A DNA stretch of 64,000 nucleotides from Otis tarda (lineage: Eukaryota > Chordata > Aves > Otidiformes > Otididae). The notes under the pieces were generated by a model, which was not told the origin of the DNA, ran no database searches, and was given only the letters and a program-made list of their open reading frames with translations. Position numbers and translations under genes: made by a program. Where the stretch lies: positions 57,241,001 to 57,305,000 of the forward strand of contig CM048552.1 in the NCBI GenBank assembly GCA_026413225.1. Direction: 5' to 3'. Positions 22,560 to 35,500 of this stretch are shown here, in pieces; position 1 is the stretch's first letter, and every line of letters begins with the position of its first letter.

Positions 22560-23560
22560 CCCTTTCCCCCTCCCCCGGTGTGGCAGGAGGTGAAGCCGGC
22601 TGCGTTTCGGAAGAGAAGCGGCTGGCGAAGCCACATCCTTCCGGAGAGCAGCTCCGGCCCGGGGCTGGGAGGAGAAAAAAAAAAAAAGGACAGGGAGACA
22701 CAGACCTGAGAAAAACTCCAGACCCGTCTCGCCCAGGTGAGGGGCAACCGGAGGGCTCTGAGAAACCGGGAGAGGCCGAGGTGGTGGGCGGGGAGGTGAG
22801 TCCCCACCGCGACCCCCGGGGGCGGGCAGGGCAGGGCTGCTTTGGGTTGGGCTGCGCTCTCCATTGCCCGGGGGGTTGCCGGTTTCCTCCCAACCGGCTG
22901 GAGGAGGGAGGGAGAGAAGGAGGGAAGGTGCGGCGGGGTGGGGAGAGCGGTGCAGACACACCTGCCGGGGCGGGCGGCGGCGGAGCGGTGCGGTGCGGGG
23001 CGCAGCCCGCCCGGCGGCGGGGATGGCGGGTAAGGGGCGAGCCCCCGGGCCGGGAGCGGGGGATGGGGGGGGTTTCTCTTCGCGCTTTGCGGAGTCCTCG
23101 GGGCCGGTACAGACCCGTTGTGACTCCCCCGAGGCTGCTGCAGCAGCCTCAGAAAGGCCGGGGGACCTGGGCTTTGGTGGGGCGGGGGGGGTCTTTGCTC
23201 CTCTCCTCCTCCTCTTCTCCTCCTCTCTCCCAGCCAGCTTCCTCATGTTTGGCCTGCGGCTCGCTGTTCCTCGAAGAGCGCCTTCGCGCTAGGAGAAAGG
23301 GGAAGCGCTGCCTCCCCCGCCTCCTCCCCGTTCCCCCCATCCCCCTTTCAATCCAATCCGGCAGCCTGGAGGGGCTGCGCTGGGCGGGAGGAGGGGTACC
23401 GGCTCCCAGACTCCCCCCACCCCCCAACCCCGCTGAGCCTGCCTGCCGAGAAGCCGGGCGCTGCTTGCACAGCCGGTTTGGGTTTCTGGGCGAAACACTC
23501 GGGTTTAAAGGCATAAATCCGCCGCTGAGGAGCAAAGGTCAAAAAAGCGCGCCTTCTGCG
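22560..23560 (+). promoter_or_regulatory. CpG island promoter of CARD10
   Basis: About 1 kb is dense in CpG, with many GC boxes (GGGGCGGG types) and no TATA box. The densest part, 22925-23050, contains the proposed start codon. No ATG occurs between about 22900 and the proposed start at 23023, as expected for a clean 5' UTR. Transcription probably starts in the 22.8-23.0 kb interval. Confidence 0.75.
23023..23029 (+). CDS. CARD10: CARD10 coding exon 1 (7-nt coding, ATGGCGG)
   Basis: The next exon needs an upstream exon ending in phase 1. Here ATG GCG G| is followed at once by a donor GTAAGG inside the CpG island, and joining makes Met-Ala-Ala-Leu-Glu. The Kozak context is good (G at -3, G at +4). 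The 5' UTR would lie upstream in the same exon. Confidence 0.65.
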
Positions 23561-26500
23561 ACCTGCTGTTGCGTCCCACTTGCTGCCTACTCTGTGTCCC
23601 TGTGGGAAGCGAGCCTGTCCCAAACAGGAGAGATCAGTTTCTGCAAGAGACGAAGTTTGTTTGTTTTTTTTTTCCTTCTTTATTCAACCTAGGACAATCC
23701 AGATCTGTATCGGTATTTAGGCTCCTAAGCCCTTTCGTGCTGGAAATCAGAGGCTTGAGTATCTTTTGTGGGTTCAACAATTCTCTCTTCCTGTTATCTT
23801 CCATCCAGCAGAGCCTAAGCCTCCCGTATTCTGCACAGCTCTCTCAGCCATCTTCCTTACCATGCCAGTTGGCTGTCTGAAATAGCGTGATACCATTCTC
23901 ACCACATGAAACGACAACAACAACAACAAAAACCTCAAAGAAAAGAGGAAAAAAAAAGTGGGAGATTTCCTTCCCTCTGCCTTCGTGCAGCGTGAACCTC
24001 TATGCTGCTCCTGGGGATGTTTGTGTGGCGGGGGTAGGAAAGCTGGACTTGATGCCAGCACCAGAGCAGCAAGTAATCATGCATGCTGGGGAGGAGGGAT
24101 GGCTTTTAAATCTTGTAAAATCTTTGCTGCGCTTTGCCTTGCCAGCTAGAATGGTTTGTGCTGGCCTCTGAAGCAGGCTTTATTTGAAAATAGATATACT
24201 GGTTGAGTTGATACCCAACTGGGAAGAGAGCTCCTTGCACATACCTGCTCCATCACAGCGCGTAGGACTTAACTGCTCTTAAGGGTTTTCAGTGACTGAC
24301 TTCAGGGAGTCCCTCTTGCTTTATTTGGTTGACAGAGGGATTGCCTTGTTGCTACAGATTTCTGGGGCTCCACACTGATGTGTGGAAGGTACACTTCTGC
24401 GATTCCCCTTTGGCTCCAGTACCTGTAGCCAAGGTGCTTGGTGGGACGGTGCCCTTGAGAACTTCAGTTTGGTCACTGGCACTTGGGGCGTGCACTGGGC
24501 AAAGGGATGCCCAGGGAAACCCTCCTCTCCAACCCCAATACGAGAGAGCATATCCCAGGCTGTGAAAACTCTTGGTCCTGAGAGTTTTTTGTTCTCAAGG
24601 ATGGACAAAAAGGGATTGATGTGTAATGGTTGGGTGTGCTTCAGGGATGAAGATGACATCTTCTTTAGACTTCCTGCTGTATATGCTTCTAACTCCTTTT
24701 GCACCACTGCCTTCTGCCTCCTGCATATCTAAGGCCCTGGGTGGACACTCAAGATCCTGCTGGACTGATTTGTATGTAAAATGGCTTCTGATGTATCTGA
24801 GTCCCATTTGTAAGACTACCGAATCATTTGCAGGATCATACCTCAGCTCATGTTCTCCCATGCATACTCATGCCTTTTACCCTGTGCTCCTCCATCTTTC
24901 CTCAGACCTTCTTTTTCCTTTTATCCTCCCAGCCCTGGAGAATGCCTCTCTCCAAGCCTGCAGCCTCTCAGAGCAGGAGAAGGAAGAAGACACCATCTGG
25001 GAGAAGATTGAGAGTGCACGGCACCAGCTGACCCGCTCCCTCAACCCTGCAAAGCTCACCCCATACCTGCGCCAGTGCCGCGTGATAGATGAGCAGGATG
25101 AGGAGGAGGTGCTGAATTCATGCCGGTTCCCTTGCAAAAGCAACCAGACAGGTGGGAAGAAGCACAGATTTGCACTTAGATGGGCCTGGTTTGTGGGGGA
25201 CAACCTGGTTTTGACACACAGTGGGTGCTACACAGCATGTGGTGTTGTGGCCTTTTGGTTCTTCCCACTGAACCGCTACCCTGGCTTTGTTGTTCTGAGA
25301 TGCTCTGCAGCCGGATGTCCCTCTCATCTTCTGCGGGCCTCCCTTCTGGGTGCACGTAGATGAAGGCAGTGCTCCACCCCATTCCCTCCTCCAGCCATTC
25401 CCGTTCTTGTGAATGGAAGCAGAACTGGTGGAGATGTTATTTCTTATCGTGAAGCTGGTCTATGCTGTTTTCTCTCTGGTTTGCAAGGAATTCATCCTAG
25501 CTCTTTATCCCTTCTTCCAGGTTACCTGATGGACATCCTCCGGCGCCGTGGGAAGCGAGGCTATGAAGCCTTCCTGGAGTCTTTAGAGTTTTACTACCCA
25601 GAGCACTACACCCGCCTGACAGGGAAGGAGCCAGCCCAGCGCTGCTCTATGATCCTGGGTAGGGGCAGGTGCTCCGTCCTCCCTTCAGCTGCTGCTCGCA
25701 TGGGAAGGGCCAGAAATCTGTGCATGTGCACAGTATAAAGCCCTGGTCCATGTTATCTGAGTGCGAGGAACCCCGACAGCTCTGTGCTCTGCATCTGGAA
25801 GGGAGGGGGCAGTATGTATGTGTGTGATGGGCCGTGGTGCCGTAAGGCTGCAATAAGAAGGGCTGCAAACCCACAGAAGAGCTTGGCACCCCTTGATGGA
25901 AAACAGAGCATTGGGTTGCTTTTTTTGGGGTTACCCCTAACATAGCAGCCAGAACCTGATTCTCCTTTGTCTCCCTCCAGATGAGGAAGGCCCTGAGGGA
26001 TTAACTCAGTTCCTGATGATGGAGGTGAAGAAGGTGAGGGCTCAGCGGAAGGACCACCTGCTGAAGGAGCACCAGCTCCAGGTGAAAAACCAGGCACTGG
26101 AGCAAGAGCAGGCCCAGCTGCAGCAGCAGCTGCAGGAGCTCCTGAAGGTGCAGGAGCGTTGCCGGCGGCTGAGAGAGGAGTGGGACTCCAACAGCGTGGA
26201 GCTGCTGAGGCTGAAGGACGAGAACTACATGATGGCCATGCGCTATGCGCAGCTCTGTGAGGAAAAGAACATGGCCGTGCTGCGGAGCCGGGACCTACAG
26301 CTGGTGGTATGGCCGCAAGGAGCACGAGGGTTGGTGGTGGGAGGTGGTGGGGGTCTGACAGCCGGGGGGGATGTGCATAGATGTCTATGCGTGGTTGCCC
26401 ATGAGCATGAAGGAGCTGATGGTGTTGGGGCATGTGCCCCAGCTCTTGAGGTGGAACATGCCCTGCAGAGTGACCAAGTTGTGGGCATGGCGCAGGAAGC

Positions 26501-29500
26501 TCACCACTGCACCGTGGGGCTTCTAGAGGTACATCACCAGCTCCTCCTGTAGGTACATCACCTAGAGGAGCTAGAACGAGCTCCTTGGAGGAGCTGTCAG
26601 GGCGATGTCGTTCCCAGCGTCTCTTGGCTCTTAGCCTGGCTGTCGGTACCCACGACTCTGTCTGCTCCTGCATGTGTTTGCTGCCCTGCGCTGCCTGCTT
26701 TGCTGATGGGCACCCGCGCTGTGTTCGGGGAGCACAGGCACGCAGCAGGCAGTCAGTTCTGTCAAGCTGAGTGTTTGTATTTACTCCTTCCCCTTGGAAA
26801 GGGCTTGCGTTTTCCTCTTTTTAGTGTGGATGGTGGCTGCGCAGCCACCCGCACGTGGGGTGCTGGGTGCGTGTGCTGCCTGGAGCTGCCCAGCCTGCCT
26901 CACCGCTCGTAAGAGTGTTTTGGCCCAGACTCCCTCCCCTCTGCTGCGGCTCCCCACCACCTCCTTGTCTCTCTCATGACGTCTGGGAGACTCATGCCGC
27001 ATACCTGAAGGAATTTGTGACACTGTACTCCAGCTGCCAAGCTCTCACCTCCAGCAAACACGCGCCCATTTCCTGCCTGGGCAAGGACAGCCCTACCTTA
27101 AACCAATTAATAACCCCATTTCCTTGGTGCTCCGCTGCCTCCTGGCATTCCCCCTACCAGTCTGGGCCTGGACCTCGCACGCAGCCCCGCGGTTACTTTT
27201 CGTTCTTCATCCTGCTCTGCCAGCCCTGGGATCTTCCCCTACCTTTTATCCAGTATTCCTGCTGATACCAGCTCCCCTGGGCCTCCTCTGAGCAGGGAAG
27301 TGAATTGTTTGTGAGTGACTGTGGGGTGGAGAAATCCCTCTGGAAGCAGGATGGGCCACGAGGTCCCAGCCTGCCTTCTCCTCCTGGCTACAGGGTCCAG
27401 AAGTGACTGATCCTCAAAAGTCATTCGAGGTCTTTTGGGCAGATTTGCAGAAGTAATCTACCTCTAGTAGGAATCTAGTTCCCAACTCCCTCCTTGGCGA
27501 TTTCAGCAGTGCTGCTTAGTGCTTAGTAGCTTTGATAGGTCTCCTCTGCCCAGTTTGCTCTCAAAGCCTTAGCTGGATGTGAAGCTGTGGTTCTCTGATC
27601 AACCTCATCAGTCGTTACGGGTGTATGAGGACTTCCCTTACTCCTAAAAGTAACTGACCTCCCCTGTCCCCAGTGTTGTGCTGGTGGGGGAGTGTGACAG
27701 CAGGCCAGGGTGTGATGATGCGTCTGTGGTACCCTGCAGCCTCCAGTGAGTTGAGCCTCAAATGCTTCCCAGGCCAGAGGTGGCCTCCCCACAACGAATA
27801 GCCTCCAGTAGATTTTTTTGCTATGAACTTGTTTCTCAGCTATTACAGAAATCGGGAAGCCTTTGAGAGACTCACAGCTGCTGGTGCTGGCAGCGCACCA
27901 GAGATCCCTGGTCCACCGGTGGCCAGGGCTAGCTGCACTGAGGATGTCCGAAGGTAGCAAGAAAGCTGTGGCACCAAGAGAGGATCCTGAGGCTGAATGC
28001 GCTTACGCAAGTGCATCTTCCTCCTTTGCCCTGCAGGGAAAAGCTTTTGTGTGCAGCTGTGCTAACCTTGGCCCAACAGTAGCATAGTCCTTCACGTGGT
28101 TGCCCGGCCCTTGCTTTCCTCACCTACAGACCCTTTTTCTGACCAGCATCCTCTTTGCTTCACTCTCTCACTAAGGCAGAGGTGCAGGGCCATGTATGTC
28201 AGGCTATATTTCTTCCCTGGGTTGTAGGTGGACCAGCTGAAGTGCAAAGTGACCAGCCTAGAGGAGGAGTGCAGCCTGCTGCGGAAACAGGCATCTGTAC
28301 CACCCCAGCGAGAGGCAGAGGAGCGGGGCCAGCCCGACGCCGTGTCTGAGCTGCGGGCTGAGAACCAGCGGCTCACGGCATCACTGCAAGAGCTGCAGGG
28401 CATGTTGCAGGTACCTGATGGGGCAGGGCAAGCTCCAAGTCACCTCCTATCCTGGTGCACCCCCAGTGCTGGTGACGTGGGATCTGTAAAAATGAGGGAA
28501 ATCACTGTTCCTTCCTCTGAGCATATCACTTGGCTGTGGTGGCTGCTGTTGCTTCTGAGTCTGGGCAGTGATGGGTCCTTGTTTCCAGCTTTGTGACTCT
28601 TGGATGTGCTCACAAGTGTGACTTTTGTGCCTTGGAGCATGCAGGAGTGATGATGGCAGTTGTGCCAGTCTGCCTGTTGCTGCCGTAGTCTGGTGCTCCC
28701 TTGGTGGTGCAGTGACAGCACCCTCTCACCTCCTAGACACCTGGCGAGGGCCCAGTGCCAGGCTCTGAGCAAATCCTGCTGGACATCCTGGAGCACGACT
28801 GGAAGGAAGCCCAAGACGACCGGCAGGATCTCTGCCAGAAGCTCAGTTCCCTGCAGAATGAGCTGCAATGGGCCGAAGAGCTGAGGGATAAGGTAGAGCA
28901 TCCCCCATACCTGAGCAGGGCCTGGAGAAGAGGAGAGGGAGGGAGGTGGCTGGAAAGCCACAGAAGTTACTTCCAGGAGGGCTAATGCTTGCTGCTTGCT
29001 GTTGCCAGTACCTCCAGGAGGTGGAAGATCTGCAGCTGAAATACCGGACGCTGCAGAAGGACTGCGATCTCTACAAACATCGTATGAACACGGTGCTGCT
29101 GCAGCTGGAGGAGATTGAAAAAGAGAGGGACCAGGTGAATTGCTCTCCCCTACCCCAGTTCTCCACCTCCTAGCTTTTGTCTCTGCTCTGGACACCCCCC
29201 CCCGCCTTCCCCAGTGGGTCTTCTCCATCCATGCCAGGATGGAAGGTGGGGATTAGTAGTGCAGTTCTCTGTCTTTTCTCACTCTCAGCCTGGCTCCTTG
29301 CAGGCAATCCAGAGCCGTGATGGGGTACAGCTACAGTACTCCCAGAGCTTGATTGAGAAGGATCAGTACCGCAAACGTGTGCGGGCCCTCGAGGAGGAGA
29401 GGGACGAGCTCCTAAGCAAGCTGAGCCAAGCAGAAGGGCTGAACAGCACGCTGGAGGCACAGCTCCAGCGGTGCCAAGGCAGCCGCAGCCTGGGCAAGGT

Positions 29501-32500
29501 GAGGGTGGCTAGAAAGAAGGGACAACAGAGAATGCAGATGGATCAGGACTGATTTCTGGGGGATGCAGTGGGATGATGGAGTCCCTTCTCTCCCAGATGT
29601 GCAGCTCTTCCTACTCCCTCTGCTCCAACCTCAGTAGCACCTGGAGCCTCATAGACAACCCTACCAGCTTTGCCACTGGACATGTGGATGTGCTGGGGGT
29701 TTCTGCGATCCCAGGAGATTCAGCCATTCAGAGCATGGTGAGTGCTTGACCATGAGAGGCTGACCCTCACCTGAGGGCAATGGGGACCCTTGGGCTCATC
29801 ATGGGGCTGTGACTGGGTGGAAGACTGGACATGGGGCAGTGTGTAAGGTGGGAGCAAATCCCAGATGTGAAGCTTTCTTCCCTCCGTCTCTGACAAACCA
29901 GCCAATGCTGCACCAAAGCATGTAGCACTCAGCTGGGTGGGAAAGAGAGGCAAGTGAAACTCTTCATCCCATATGACACCCTAGAGAGCAACAGCCCAGT
30001 ATAAGATGTTATCCTTCCCCAAAAGCTGTTCAATCTACACATGCTGGGGGAGAAATCCCAGCTCTTTTGAATCCTATAGTAGCATCATATTGTTTTTGAT
30101 GGGGTCAAGTTCTTACCAATTTCCCTTTGACTCTTTGAGCGCTCATCCTAGAGGACCCTAAACTGGATAGCCCTACAGGTTACTCACACCTCTGGGTGTG
30201 TGGGGGCTAAAAGTGGGATTCAATGGCAAGGTTGGATATTCCCTTCATCTGCTACTACTCCCATAGCTTGTACATTGTAAAAGGATGGGGATGCAGTGTC
30301 ATGCATCTCCATCCATGCTCTCTTCTTGGGAAAACAAGGTGCGCTTGGGTGTTTGGAGGGATGTGGATAATCCCTGAAGAGACAGATGGTACCCTAGGAG
30401 CTGTTTGCCACCCAGCCCAGAGGGAGGGGAGAGGTGGTACTGGGTGTTGGTGTTAGCAAGCATCTCTCTTTCACTCTGCCCAAGGAGGTGACTCCTGACA
30501 GTGAGAAGGACATCAACCGCCTTTCTACCTTCCCTTTCCCTCCTTGCATCGGCTCCATCCTCCGTCGGCAGCGGGAAGATAGGTGCATGCCCTATCACAA
30601 AAGGTGATTACTGGGGGCTGCTGGAGGCTGTGTCTCCTCTGTGGGGGTTGTGGGGGCCAGGGAGAGCAGGATGGCAGGGGAAGGGGGGGAACCTGGAGTG
30701 GGGACTGAGAGTGGGAAGGCTGGCTAGGAGCTGCATGCTGGCTGGGAGGGTGGGGGAAGGCTATGGGGATGGTGTTGAGAATGGGATGCAAACAGGCTTT
30801 GGAAAAGCTGCTGCCTCACAGCTCACCTTTGTGTCTCCTTTGTAGCTTGTCCTGCGGCTCCTTCAGCAGCATTGAAGATGCAACAGGTACCAAGTTGGGG
30901 GCTTTCCCCAAAAGGGCTTAGCTAAAAAGAAGTGGTGGCTATGGGGAGGAGGGGTGGACAACTGACCCTCCCTCACGCCTTTAGTTTGTGCAGGTCATTT
31001 TGAGGGCTCTGCACACATAGCAGGGTGCTATGAACCCATGTGTCCTGCCTGCTACTATGCCAGGCACAGCAGCTGGAAAAGCTGGCTTTTCCTCTGCAGA
31101 GCAAGTAGCTATTCACATCAGCTCTGTTTAATTCATGGAGAGCTGCGTTGGTGGAGAACTTGAGGTGGAGTTGGAGGAGCAGTAACAGAAGAAAGAAATG
31201 CCTTCACCCTGGGGTTTTACTTGTTCTGGGTGATGGGTTGTAAATCCCCTGGAGTGGAGCCCCTGGTGCTGGCAGGTCCTGTGGTAGGTGGCTAATCTCC
31301 AGGCCCATCCAGGCGGCCCTGGCTGCTGCTGCCTTCTGACTGAAATGCAGTTGAAGGGAGTGAAGATTTACTTGTTCTGAGGGGACATGGGAAACTCTCT
31401 TCAGGCCGGTGACAACTCAAAGCCTCCCCACAGCCTCAATTTCCCAGTCAGATGTTAGAAAATACCCAGGAGGGGGGTGACAGACCCTTGCCACCCTGAG
31501 AACGTGAGCTCCCTGCAGCACTCGGAGAGGTGATGTGCCCTCTCTCTCCCTCTTGCTCTCTTTCGTAGGCAACGGTTTTGCTAGTGCCTCGCTTGGGGCC
31601 TTCTCCTCTTGTTCCAGCAGCACCTACACCAGGGTGAAGTCGGAGATCTGCTTGTCCACACTTTCCAGCCGCGAGGAGGTCACAAGGAGGTGATTGCTGC
31701 TCTCTGAGCTAGGCCCTCTGAGCTGGCTGTGCGGGGCGATGTTTCGCAGTGCTGGGGGACCACGCTTGGGAGACCCTTCCTTTCTGCCTCCCCCCCTTGC
31801 GAGCTCTTTCTCGCTAGTGGGAGAGGAGAGAAATTAAGATCCTGTTTGCTAGCAGGACTCCAGTTTTTTGTGCTGTGACATATGTTATGGCAGGGGTGGA
31901 TATGTTGATCTGGGCTGGACACATGTCTGCCTAGGCAGGGACAGGACTAGGGAAGCTCAGCTTGACTTTGGTGTTGGGGCTGGTGGGGTGGAATGGGTCG
32001 TGGGCATTCATGAGCTCTGTGTGTGCGCCCTGGTGATGGCTGTGAATCGTGAGCTCTGTACCACAGTGCTCAGTACAATAAACACCCTGTAGCTGGGCAC
32101 AAGGCGTGAGAGACCAGTTCTTAGAAAAGGCAGCAAACTTCAGTTGCTGGACTTGGCGTTTCTCCTTGCTAGGTCAGTGGTGGTGCAGCTCACTAGCATG
32201 GGTCACCCCAGCAGCTACTCGCCCCAGGAGAAGAGGCTTGGAGCAGACATCTCCATCCTTGGAGGGAACAGGACAGGGATTTACGTCCAGTGGGTCAAGC
32301 CAGGCTCACGGGTCGAGGATGCAGGACTGAGGGAAGGGTGCCGGCTCATTGAGGTGAGTCCGGGAATGGGCTTGATTTGTGGGTTTGCAAGGCCTCTGGG
32401 ATGATGCAAGGAGTGTGGAGTGGTCCCCAGTGCAAGCTGACCTCTACCCAGCTTGAAATCCACCTCCGTTTCTCTTGTTTTCCAGGACTGCTCCCTGCCC

Positions 32501-35500
32501 ATAGCTTTATGCAGCACAAACACCCCTCACGTCTCATGGCACTCCAGTGTACTCCAGCGAACATTTTTACACCCCGTGTAAAAATGCTGAGACCTTCTGA
32601 AACACTTTCTTCAGCTGTGGGAAGGGAGAAACAAAAAGGAGTCATGCAGATTATGATGGCAATGTGGCTTTATGTCCCTGGAGTGGTCTGTCACCTTGTA
32701 GTATATCAGAGCAGTTTGCATCCTGCACATGTCCGTTGCAAAGCGATCAATTCTGGAGCAAGATTTCTCAGATCTTTGTGACCTTCCTGAGCTATAGAGA
32801 ATAATTGCTCTGAAGAAAGCTCCTGGAGGGAGGGAAGGGCATTTGTTTTGGCAAGAATGACACCACTTGAAATACAGCTACGCTGCTTGAATTAATATTC
32901 CACCTGTAACTGAAAATAAACCAGCTTTCCCACTCCCACTCCCACACGTGTTCATGCACACACGTTTGCTTTCACAGCAGCCCGGCATCCAGACTGGGTG
33001 GTGGCTGGCAGCAGGTGTTTCGGAGGCAGAGGAGGGACCCAGAGGCAGACTGAGGTTGCCTGTTCTTGGGTAGAGCTTTCCCTAGGCCTGCGTTGCTCTG
33101 TAGCATCTCTTGTGAGGGAGCTGGGGGGGAGCCTGCTCTTCCAGTCCCTAGGTCTAACAGCATCGGGTCCTTGCTAGCTGAGGGTGCCGTCGCTGAAGAA
33201 AGGGGTGCTTTCCCTGGAGAACTGCACACGGGAGGTCGCCTACCTGAGCCTGCTGCACTGGGATGAGCCCTCCAGTCTTGTCTTTCAGCTGGACCTGGAA
33301 GGTAAGGCCCTGGCAGCTGGGTCTCCTTTGATCTTGAGCTCTTTGCCTCCTTTTCCACACTCTCCACCCAGCCTTGGAGGTGAATCTCAGTTATTCTCTC
33401 TCCTCTCCTGTTTGGTCCTAGGCCACCATGTGTGACACAGGGGTTGGCTGTAGCTCCAGTAGCTTTCCCTGTCTGGTGTGACATGTGCATCCTCTGAGTT
33501 ACAGGATGGAGGTACAGACTTTCTGTCTGTTTGCCTCCTCTGCACCCCCCCACCCTGATCTGTAGCATCACAGCTGTGCTGGGGACTTGCCTATCTTGTG
33601 GTAATGGTTGTCTCCTGTGTCCCCACTAGTGACCTGTATCTCCTGCTTTAGGATACCAGCCTCTGCGGGAAGCTGTAGAAGAAGGGAAGAAGTCTTCTGG
33701 AGACTCATTCTATGTACGCACTAACCTATCCCTCCTGGAGCCGTCAGACCCTTACGCGCTCTGCGTCAAGTGTCGGGAGATCCTCCACGTCACGGACACC
33801 ATGCACAAAGGGCGGCTGGAGTGGTACTGTTCTCGCGTTGATCCCTTGACCATGCGGGACCTGGACAAGGGGACAGTGCCCAGCTACAGCAGGTAACGAG
33901 GATGAGGAGGTGTAAAAGACTGTGTCAAAAATTTGTCTCAACACTGTTGAAACAGCGGGCCACCACCTGCCCCATTTCTCTGTGGTGACCATCCCCCTAG
34001 GAGTCCTGAGGGATGCGGGCTGGCCTCTTGATAGCGTGGGCTGCCCAAGCCTCGTATGGGGGACCAATGAGGTAGTGTTTGGGTGCCCTTGAGAAACTGT
34101 CAGGCTGAGTGAGAGCTTTGATATGCTTACATTTCAGCAGGTCTCTGTGGTGTTTGGCAAAGAGGGTCACAGCAGGCTATGCTCCCTGGGGGCTCTAGAG
34201 TTGCTTGACTGCAATCTCTCTGTCTTTTCAGGGCTCACCAGCTTTTGAAGATCCAGGAGAAGGCCCAGGTGCCTGGGCAGCAGAGGGGCCACAGAAACAA
34301 GGTAAGCCGAAGAAGCCAGAAATGAGAGCTGTGTTTGTGTGCCTATGGCCACCTCGCCACCTTGGCACATGAGCTGCCCCGCTCTGTTGGTAAACCAACT
34401 CGTATAGCGGTGACAGCTGGGTTAGCAAAGCAGGGCAGGGGCTTATAGCCCAGGCAGTGTTACTGCTCTGTGGCTGCTTTCCTACCCCCTCCCCACTTCC
34501 CAGACTGAACCTGATGGGCGGCAGACCTGGTCCCATGCTTTTTGTATGTGTGCTCTGTCTGCTTTCCCAACGGGTGTTTTGCAGGCAGCTCTGTGTGCGT
34601 GCGTGCGTGAAATGGTCTATGCTCTCAGCCTTATTGCCCTCACTTTCTCCTCAGCTAAAGAAACGAGCCTTGGACCAGCTGCGCCTGGTGAAATCCAAAC
34701 CGCAGAGAGGCTCAGAGCAGCCCCCTCAGCAGCTGTGGCTGGACCCCTGCTCAGGTGAGCTGTTACACTTGCACCTGCCCCATCACCCTTGGAGACCCAG
34801 TCATCCCCTATGGGCACTGAAGGAACATTGGTATCTGGGATGCCCCAGTCTCTTTGCCCAAGATCTCTTTTATAACCGTGATAATGGGATTTTGGGAAGC
34901 CCGTGCTCCTTTTCCTAGGTGTTACGGGGCTTGCCATTACTTCTGTGGTTCTTGGGGGTCATCTAACTTTTTGTGCAGAATAAACTGGTATGTAACTCAA
35001 GGGAGTCCTAGGAAATGTGCAAAAGGGGCTACAGCCAGGGTATCTGCCTGTGGGTGAGTGTTTTAACCAGGGTAGGATCTCTCCTGGAACATAAGATGGT
35101 TGGTAGATGCCTCCATGAGTCAGGATGAGGGAATGGTACAGGAAGAACAGGATGGTCTCTGGGCTAATGGCACCCTTGTCTCTCATGTTCTCACCTTTGT
35201 CTTTCTCTTCTTCATTCCTGTCTTCCAGATCCAGACATGAGCCTGAAGCCTTACAGCCTGGTGCGTCCTGTGGTGGTCAAGACACACCGTCCTGTGGTGC
35301 TGTCACCTAACTGCATTGCACCACGGCTCATCAGGAACCTGCTAGACTTGCCCACCTCTCGCCTAGACTTCCATGTGTGCCCAGCAGGTAGGCAGCAATG
35401 AGTGGTTGACATGTCCAAGGCTGTCTTAGGAGCCTGTGGCTGAGTGAGGTAAAGCACACAAGTCTCCTACTTCCCAAGGCTTCCTTCCCCTTTTACTTCC

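Noticed and set aside
22362-23246. 294-codon open frame on the minus strand in the CpG island
   Set aside because: Arg/Pro/Gly-rich frame typical of CpG islands, antisense to the CARD10 start; no homology or splice logic.
24626-24932. In-frame extension of the CARD exon upstream
   Set aside because: It crosses a good polypyrimidine acceptor and gives a hydrophobic, non-conserved leader; the 7-nt exon joins in the right phase instead.
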